From: Mucilaginibacter ginkgonis
GTDB lineage: Bacteria > Bacteroidota > Bacteroidia > Sphingobacteriales > Sphingobacteriaceae
NCBI RefSeq assembly: GCF_009754905.2
Contig: NZ_CP066775.1
Location: 744,001-808,000 of the forward strand
Reading direction: 5' to 3'
Length of the DNA stretch: 64,000 nucleotides
Within the stretch, counting starts at the first letter, position 1. The number at the start of each line of letters is the position of its first letter. Both the position numbers and the translations under genes were made by a program. The notes beneath the pieces were generated by a model, which saw only the letters and a list, made by a program, of their open reading frames with translations, was not told the DNA's origin and made no database searches. Positions 58,949-64,000 of this stretch are shown piece by piece.

Positions 58949-61900
58949 TTTGATTTCGATGTTGTAGTGAGGTAAGTAAGTTCAATAACCGCCTGGTTGT
59001 AATCACGAAGTGCTGAAAGATAGGACAGGCGGATGTTCATGGCCTGTGTCATATTCTGAATAAATTCGACATAGCCGATCTCACCCTTGCTATAAGCAAA
59101 CTGGGCGATCCGTATTTGCTCGGCTGCCTGCTTTAAACCACCTTCGTCGTAATAGCGGACTGCCGCCTCATATTTAGCGAGTTGCTGCAGTGCCTGATTA
59201 TATTGCTTGTTGAGTAAAAGGCTGGCGTTCTGCTGTTCAGCCTGAGCGATCTGCTGTCCCACCTGGGCGGCTTTAACCCTGCTCTTTTGAGCACCGAAAA
59301 ATAATGGCACCGAAACACCGACTTCAAAACCACCAACCCTGGTGCCGGGAAAATAGTTGCGGCTGATATTGGCAGGATTAAACGCGCCGACTAAAAGTTG
59401 TTGGCGATAACCAATGGTCAGGCCAGGGAAATAACGGCTTTTTTCCGCTTTCAGTTGTGCATCAGCTAAAGCATTTCGTTGTTCATAATAAGCTACTTGT
59501 GGGTGATTGCTGGTCACAATACTATCGGCAGCAATAAAAGAAAGCTTTTCTAAAGGCCCATCAGTTATTGCAGGCAAATAGTTAATGCTCAATAACTGCT
59601 GTAATTCCTGCCTGCCGATCAGTACATCCGCTTCCGCCTGTCGCCTGGAAACGCTGATCTCTTTGTAAGCGTTCGTAGCCGAAAGCTGTTCAAGGTAGGA
59701 GGTTTCACCTGTTTTATAGCGCAAAGCCGCCCGCTCTGAAAAGCGTTTATATAAGCTATCCTGGCTGGTAAGCTGCCGCAACTTATTCTGCGCATATTGA
59801 ACCTCGTAATAGGCTGCTGTGACCTGTTTGACGACTTCGTTTTCGGTAATAGCTTTTGAGCGTTCGCTCAATGCGGTCTGTGCTTTGAGTACTTTTGCCT
59901 GAGCGCTGTAAACGGTCGGAAAAGCAAAGCTTTGGGTGATCCCCAAACTATTATCGATATTCCCACCGGATGTAGGGTCTTGTGTAAGGGTGATGTCGGT
60001 TTTGGCGGGGTCGAATGCCGTACCTTGTAAAGTTCGGTTCTGACCGATCTCCAGCGTTGCTCTGCGCAATTGCGGATTATTTCGGATTGCGGTCTCAATG
60101 CTCTCTGATAAGGTAAGCGGTTTATCACTCTGCGCGTTGACCGACGAAGCAATTAAGCTGCCTGTAAGAAACAATAAGATAGCTCCGATCTTGGGTGATA
60201 ATGGCATTGTCTTGTCTGTTTTTGGCGGATGATTTTTGGTAAAAAGAATATAAAGCACCGGAAGAACCAGTAAGGTAAGCAAGGTCGCTGATATTAGCCC
60301 GCCGATCACAACCGTTGCCAAGGGCCTTTGCACTTCGGCACCAGCGGTAGACGATATAGCCATCGGCAGGAAACCTAACGAAGCTACAGAGGCCGTCATC
60401 AACACGGGCCTTAACCTGACCTGCGTTCCTTTCTTTACACGCTCGATGATATCGGTAATGCCTTCAGCTTGAAGCTGGTTGAAATAACCGATCAGAACGA
60501 TCCCGTTCAAAACGGCAACACCAAAAAGGGCGATAAAACCGACGCCTGCGCTGATACTAAAAGGCATTCCTCGTAAGTACAAGGCAGCAACACCACCAAT
60601 TGCTGATAGCGGTACGGCAGAAAAGATCAGGAGGGTCTCTCTAACGGAACGGAAGGTAAAATACAGCAACACGAGGATCAGCAGCAGTGCTACCGGCACA
60701 GCTATAACTAAACGGCCTTTGGCTTCCTGCAAATTTTGGAACTGTCCGCCATAGGTCGTGTAATAACCGGCAGGCATTTTTAATTTTTGATTTAAGAGCT
60801 CCTGTATCTCCTTAACCGTACTTTCCACATCACGGCCGCGGACGTTAAAGCCAACGTAGATCCGGCGTTTACCATCCTCACGGCTGATCTGTGAGGGTGC
60901 ATCCTCGGTTCTGATCGATGCCACCTGGCTTAACGGAACCTTGCTGCCGCTTGGAAGCGGGATATAAAGGTTTTCGATGTTCACTATATCGGAACGCAGT
61001 TCACGGCTTAGGCGCAAAACGATCTCAAAACGTTTCTCACCCTCGAACACCGCACCAGCCACCCGACCGGCAAAAGCGGTACTTAACGCCGTGTTGACAT
61101 CTTCAATGTTCAAACCATATTGGGCGATCTTATGGCGGTCATAAACAACCGCTACCTGGGGCAAGCCGCTTACCTTTTCTACCATTGGTTCACTTACCCC
61201 CTTAACGCCGCTGATCAGTTTTGCAGTTTGATACGCCTGGGAAGCCAATACGTCCAGATCATCGCCAAAAATTTTAATGGCAACATCCTGCCGTATACCT
61301 GTCATCAGCTCATTGAATCGCATCTGCATAGGTTGGGTAACTTCTACATTAATGCCGGGAATATCTTTTAGTGTTTCTTCGATCTTCTCCATTATTTCAG
61401 CGCGATCACCGGCAGAAGTCCATTCATCTTTCGGTTTCATAGATAGCATCATATCACCACGCTCGAACGGCATCGGGTCTGTAGGCACTTCCGCGCTTCC
61501 TATACGGGTTACTGCCTGCTTGATCTCCGGGAACTTCTGCTTTAAGAGCTTCTCTGCTTTTCCAAAGGTCTGCACTACCTGCGATAGTGAGGTGCCTTGC
61601 ATCATGGCAATTTCAACCGTCAGATCACCTTCTTCTAAAGTCGGGATGAACTCACCGCCCATTTTAGCAAAAGCCCACAGGGCGATGGCTAATAAAACGA
61701 CAGACAAAAAAACGGTAAACTTTTTAGCCTTCAGCACGGCGTTTAACGCCGGCGTATAAATGCGGTGCATGGCATCAACCAGCCGGTCAGAAATATTCCG
61801 CTTATGGTGGGTTTTCTTACTTAAAAATAAGGCACTTGCCATAGGCACATAGGTCAGCGAAAGGATAAAAGCACCCAGGATGGCGAAAGCTACCGTTTCT

Positions 61901-63339
61901 GCCATTGGCCGGAACATCTTTCCTTCGATACCTACCAGTGCGAAAAGCGGCAGATAAACGATAAGGATGATGATCTCGCCAAAAGCGGCGCTGTCCCTGA
62001 TCTTGGATGCTGCTTCGTAAACTTCGCCATCCATTTCAGATTGATCAAGTGTTTCTTTGCCTGCGAAGCGGTTGCTTTCTGTGATCCGGTGAACGATGGC
62101 TTCGACAATAATAACCGCCCCATCCACGATCAGTCCAAAGTCAATTGCACCCAGGCTCATCAAATTTCCGGATACCCCAAAGAGATACATCAGCGTTACG
62201 GCGAACAGCATGGCCAGGGGAATAACGGAAGCAACTACTAAACCTGCACGCCAGTTACCCAACAGCAGGACCAATACAAAAACGACGATAAGGCCGCCTT
62301 CTATAAGGTTCCGTTCTACCGTACCCATAGCCCTGCCAACAAGTTCCGTACGGTCAATGAACGGCTCAATGACCACACCCTCGGGCAATGACTTTTGTAC
62401 CTGGGCCATGCGTTCCTTAACGCGCTCGATAACATCACTGAAATTCTCACCTTTTAGCATCAGGGCGACACCGGCAACGACTTCGCCTTGTCCGTTACGG
62501 GTAACTGCGCCATAGCGGTTAGCACTGCCATATTGCACCTTGGCAATATCACCGATAACCACAGGTGCATCTTCACGGTTCTTAACCACGATATGTTCAA
62601 TATCATCCAGTGTTTTAACCTGACCCAGCCCCCTGATAAAATAGGCGTTACTTCGCTGTTCAATGTACGATCCACCTGTGTTTTGGTTATTCTTTTCAAG
62701 TGCAGTATAAATATCGCTGATCGTAATATTAAGGCTGTTCAGCCTTTCGTTGTCAATAGCGATCTCGTATTGCTTCACATAGCCGCCCCAACCGCTGATT
62801 TCGGCAATTCCAGGGGTTCCGGCCAGTTGTCTGCGGACGATCCAATCCTGCATGGTACGCAGGTCTGTAGCGGAATATTTGTTTTCATAGCCGGGTTTTG
62901 TATGTATGACATACTGGTAGATCTCCCCGAGGCCGGTCGTGATAGGTGCCAACATAGGTTCGCCGGTGTCTTTGGGAATCTGACTTTCAGCTTCCTTTAA
63001 ACCTTCGCTGATCTGCTGCCTCGCCCAATAGATATCTGCATTGTCCTCAAATACTACCGTTATCACCGACAGTCCGGAACGGGAAATTGACCGTTTTTCA
63101 ATTACTTTAGGCACGTTGGCAATCGCCAGTTCTATCGGCGCGGTAATATATTGCTCCACTTCCTGAGCGCCCAAAGTAGGTGCCTGGGTAATAATTTGAA
63201 CCTGGTTATTGGTAATGTCAGGCTGTGCATCAATTGGCAGGCGTGTAAGCGAAAAAATACCGGCCGCTACTAATAATATTATAAATGCCCCTACGACCAG
63301 CTTATTGCTGATCGAGAACGCAATGATCTTATCAAACAT
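58945..63339 (-). CDS. CzcA-type RND pump fused to CzcC/TolC-type channel
   Basis: With ATG 63339 (MFDKIIAFSISN) the protein has 1464 residues. Residues 1-1040 are a complete CzcA pump (LPIDAQPDITNNQVQIITQA near the start, periplasmic domains, twelve helices). From Met1045 comes a typical signal peptide (MPLSPKIGAILLFLTGSLIA, SSVNAQ) followed by a complete TolC-family protein (TLSESIETAIRNNPQLRRAT). The C-terminal 420 residues are the length of a free CzcC. It would export Zn/Co/Cd across both membranes together with CzcB. The ATG at 63375 is less likely. Confidence 0.93.
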   Translation of the reverse strand: MFDKIIAFSISNKLVVGAFIILLVAAGIFSLTRLPIDAQPDITNNQVQIITQAPTLGAQEVEQYITAPIELAIANVPKVIEKRSISRSGLSVITVVFEDNADIYWARQQISEGLKEAESQIPKDTGEPMLAPITTGLGEIYQYVIHTKPGYENKYSATDLRTMQDWIVRRQLAGTPGIAEISGWGGYVKQYEIAIDNERLNSLNITISDIYTALEKNNQNTGGSYIEQRSNAYFIRGLGQVKTLDDIEHIVVKNREDAPVVIGDIAKVQYGSANRYGAVTRNGQGEVVAGVALMLKGENFSDVIERVKERMAQVQKSLPEGVVIEPFIDRTELVGRAMGTVERNLIEGGLIVVFVLVLLLGNWRAGLVVASVIPLAMLFAVTLMYLFGVSGNLMSLGAIDFGLIVDGAVIIVEAIVHRITESNRFAGKETLDQSEMDGEVYEAASKIRDSAAFGEIIILIVYLPLFALVGIEGKMFRPMAETVAFAILGAFILSLTYVPMASALFLSKKTHHKRNISDRLVDAMHRIYTPALNAVLKAKKFTVFLSVVLLAIALWAFAKMGGEFIPTLEEGDLTVEIAMMQGTSLSQVVQTFGKAEKLLKQKFPEIKQAVTRIGSAEVPTDPMPFERGDMMLSMKPKDEWTSAGDRAEIMEKIEETLKDIPGINVEVTQPMQMRFNELMTGIRQDVAIKIFGDDLDVLASQAYQTAKLISGVKGVSEPMVEKVSGLPQVAVVYDRHKIAQYGLNIEDVNTALSTAFAGRVAGAVFEGEKRFEIVLRLSRELRSDIVNIENLYIPLPSGSKVPLSQVASIRTEDAPSQISREDGKRRIYVGFNVRGRDVESTVKEIQELLNQKLKMPAGYYTTYGGQFQNLQEAKGRLVIAVPVALLLILVLLYFTFRSVRETLLIFSAVPLSAIGGVAALYLRGMPFSISAGVGFIALFGVAVLNGIVLIGYFNQLQAEGITDIIERVKKGTQVRLRPVLMTASVASLGFLPMAISSTAGAEVQRPLATVVIGGLISATLLTLLVLPVLYILFTKNHPPKTDKTMPLSPKIGAILLFLTGSLIASSVNAQSDKPLTLSESIETAIRNNPQLRRATLEIGQNRTLQGTAFDPAKTDITLTQDPTSGGNIDNSLGITQSFAFPTVYSAQAKVLKAQTALSERSKAITENEVVKQVTAAYYEVQYAQNKLRQLTSQDSLYKRFSERAALRYKTGETSYLEQLSATNAYKEISVSRRQAEADVLIGRQELQQLLSINYLPAITDGPLEKLSFIAADSIVTSNHPQVAYYEQRNALADAQLKAEKSRYFPGLTIGYRQQLLVGAFNPANISRNYFPGTRVGGFEVGVSVPLFFGAQKSRVKAAQVGQQIAQAEQQNASLLLNKQYNQALQQLAKYEAAVRYYDEGGLKQAAEQIRIAQFAYSKGEIGYVEFIQNMTQAMNIRLSYLSALRDYNQAVIELTYLTTTSKSK

Positions 63340-63419
63340 GGATTTATGGTTAATACGTAAACGTGCTTGTGGCATAGCGCAGACGCTATCCCATCACGAA
63401 CAAAATTGAAGCGAATGTA

Positions 63420-63740
63420 TTAACCGATCTGAGGCGGCTGCCAGATAGAAATGGATTGTTCAAGAAGCGCCGGAACTGTCGGCTCACCGAAAGTTTTTTT
63501 AACTTCTTGTATGAAAACGCTCCCCACGTGATGGTAGGGTGTTAGCGTCCGAACAGTAGAACAGCAGGAACAGGTGCAGAACGGCGTGCAGGTTTCTTTG
63601 CCTGCTTTTTCGTCACCTGAATGGCTTTTAGTAAAAGTAGTATAAGATTTCACCATATCCCCAAAGTCGTCACTGTCCCTGCATGGCAACACTGCCAGTA
63701 AGGTCATGTAAACGCTGAATATGATTCCTACATACTTCAT
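63420..63740 (-). CDS. DUF6660-like small secreted protein with WQPP tail
   Basis: I choose ATG 63740 (MKYVGIIFSVYMTLLAVLPC) over 63749. The ~106-residue product has a signal-type start with a cysteine (PCRDSD), a cysteine-rich middle (ETCTPFCTCSCCSTV) and ends SISIWQPPQIG. Small proteins of this kind (DUF6660) commonly precede czc or cus efflux genes in Bacteroidota. It is the first gene of the czc-type operon, 80 nt before the pump gene. Likely a periplasmic metal-binding protein; function not proven. Confidence 0.75.
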   Translation of the reverse strand: MKYVGIIFSVYMTLLAVLPCRDSDDFGDMVKSYTTFTKSHSGDEKAGKETCTPFCTCSCCSTVRTLTPYHHVGSVFIQEVKKTFGEPTVPALLEQSISIWQPPQIG

Positions 63741-63749
63741 TTGATACAA

Positions 63750-64000
63750 ACATATGATTTACAGGTCAATTATTACAAAATTAAACTTCATAGAAATGTT
63801 AATTTATGTTAAACCTGTTAAGGGGCATAGAACACCAAGAGAAGTGTGGTCAGGTTAAAACAAAAAAAGTACAGCAAAGCTTTACCCGCAATTCGTAGAA
63901 TTCATATATCCGCAAAAGACTACGGCATAACGAGCCGCCTTCTTAGCGCGGCGCGCTCGCCCTACGGGACTTATTCCGTTTCCATTTGCCTTATTGCGGG
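63750..64000. other. Gene-free end of the window with a short GC-rich palindrome
   Basis: The first 150 nt are AT-rich and should hold the promoter of the czc-type operon. The last 70 nt are suddenly GC-rich, with AGCGCG-G-CGCGCT (63945-63957), a perfect 6-bp palindrome. No open frame is evident. This may be the beginning of the mobility part of the element. Confidence 0.35.

Noticed and set aside
1-64000. CRISPR array
   Set aside because: No series of identical short repeats with regular unique spacers was seen; repeats present are isolated or in pairs.

Overview
The window looks like the chromosome of a Sphingobacteriaceae member (Mucilaginibacter or Pedobacter-like, phylum Bacteroidota). 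This rests on Bacteroidota -7 boxes of the form TAnnTTTG before sucD, pruA, the ferredoxin and the first arsR, the lack of clear Shine-Dalgarno sites, dense AT-rich intergenic repeats, and typical families such as HYC_CC_PP, DUF6660, DUF3347 and heavy-metal-binding-domain proteins.

Left part (1-21157), ordinary chromosome: the end of a dicarboxylate symporter gene, sucD, pruA, a vWA-like membrane protein, a DUF2520 protein, a 2Fe-2S ferredoxin, iscX, a KdsC-like phosphatase, maf, a two-domain VOC protein, and a tyrosine-catabolism operon (FAH-family hydrolase, flavin reductase-like protein, hmgA, hppD, an Lrp/AsnC regulator, scoA and scoB). A convergent ligD ends this part. Several families of palindromic repeats fill the gaps. 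Two of them run into coding sequence (the ends of the symporter gene and of hppD), and one ~160-nt family keeps two hairpins through compensatory changes.

Boundary (21127-21250): a minus-strand terminator is followed by only the last 22 nt of a tRNA gene, with no tRNA body. This is the typical scar of an integrative element inserted in a tRNA gene. From here to the window end everything is metal and metalloid resistance, so I read 21158-64000 as one end of a genomic island or integrative conjugative element whose other end lies outside the window.

Island: (a) a mercury-type module, ArsR/CadC-like repressor with a 9-2-9 palindrome in its promoter, MerTP and a GDCC small protein; (b) an arsenic module with a second ArsR and a near-identical operator before both arsR and a six- or seven-gene operon (DUF6428, ArsN2-type acetyltransferase, ArsC, a secreted ArsC-like protein without its cysteines, Acr3, two metallophosphatases); (c) a large minus-strand copper region with a CusCBA-type efflux system whose CusA gene is split, a CPH-type and a CPC-type P-ATPase, two multicopper oxidases fused to a C-terminal barrel-like domain, a four-helix Csp copper-storage protein, DUF305 and DUF3347 proteins, a metallothionein-like peptide, several small His/Cys-rich secreted proteins and an HMA-AraC regulator; (d) a zinc/cadmium-type operon with a CzcA-CzcC fusion, CzcB, a very short sigma-like protein and a ZntA-type ATPase. 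Together these would pump metal from cytoplasm (P-ATPases, Acr3) to periplasm and out of the cell (RND systems), oxidise and bind copper in the envelope, and reduce arsenate before export. A lone HhH/PD-(D/E)XK-like protein and a TylF-like methyltransferase are the only island genes with no obvious metal role.
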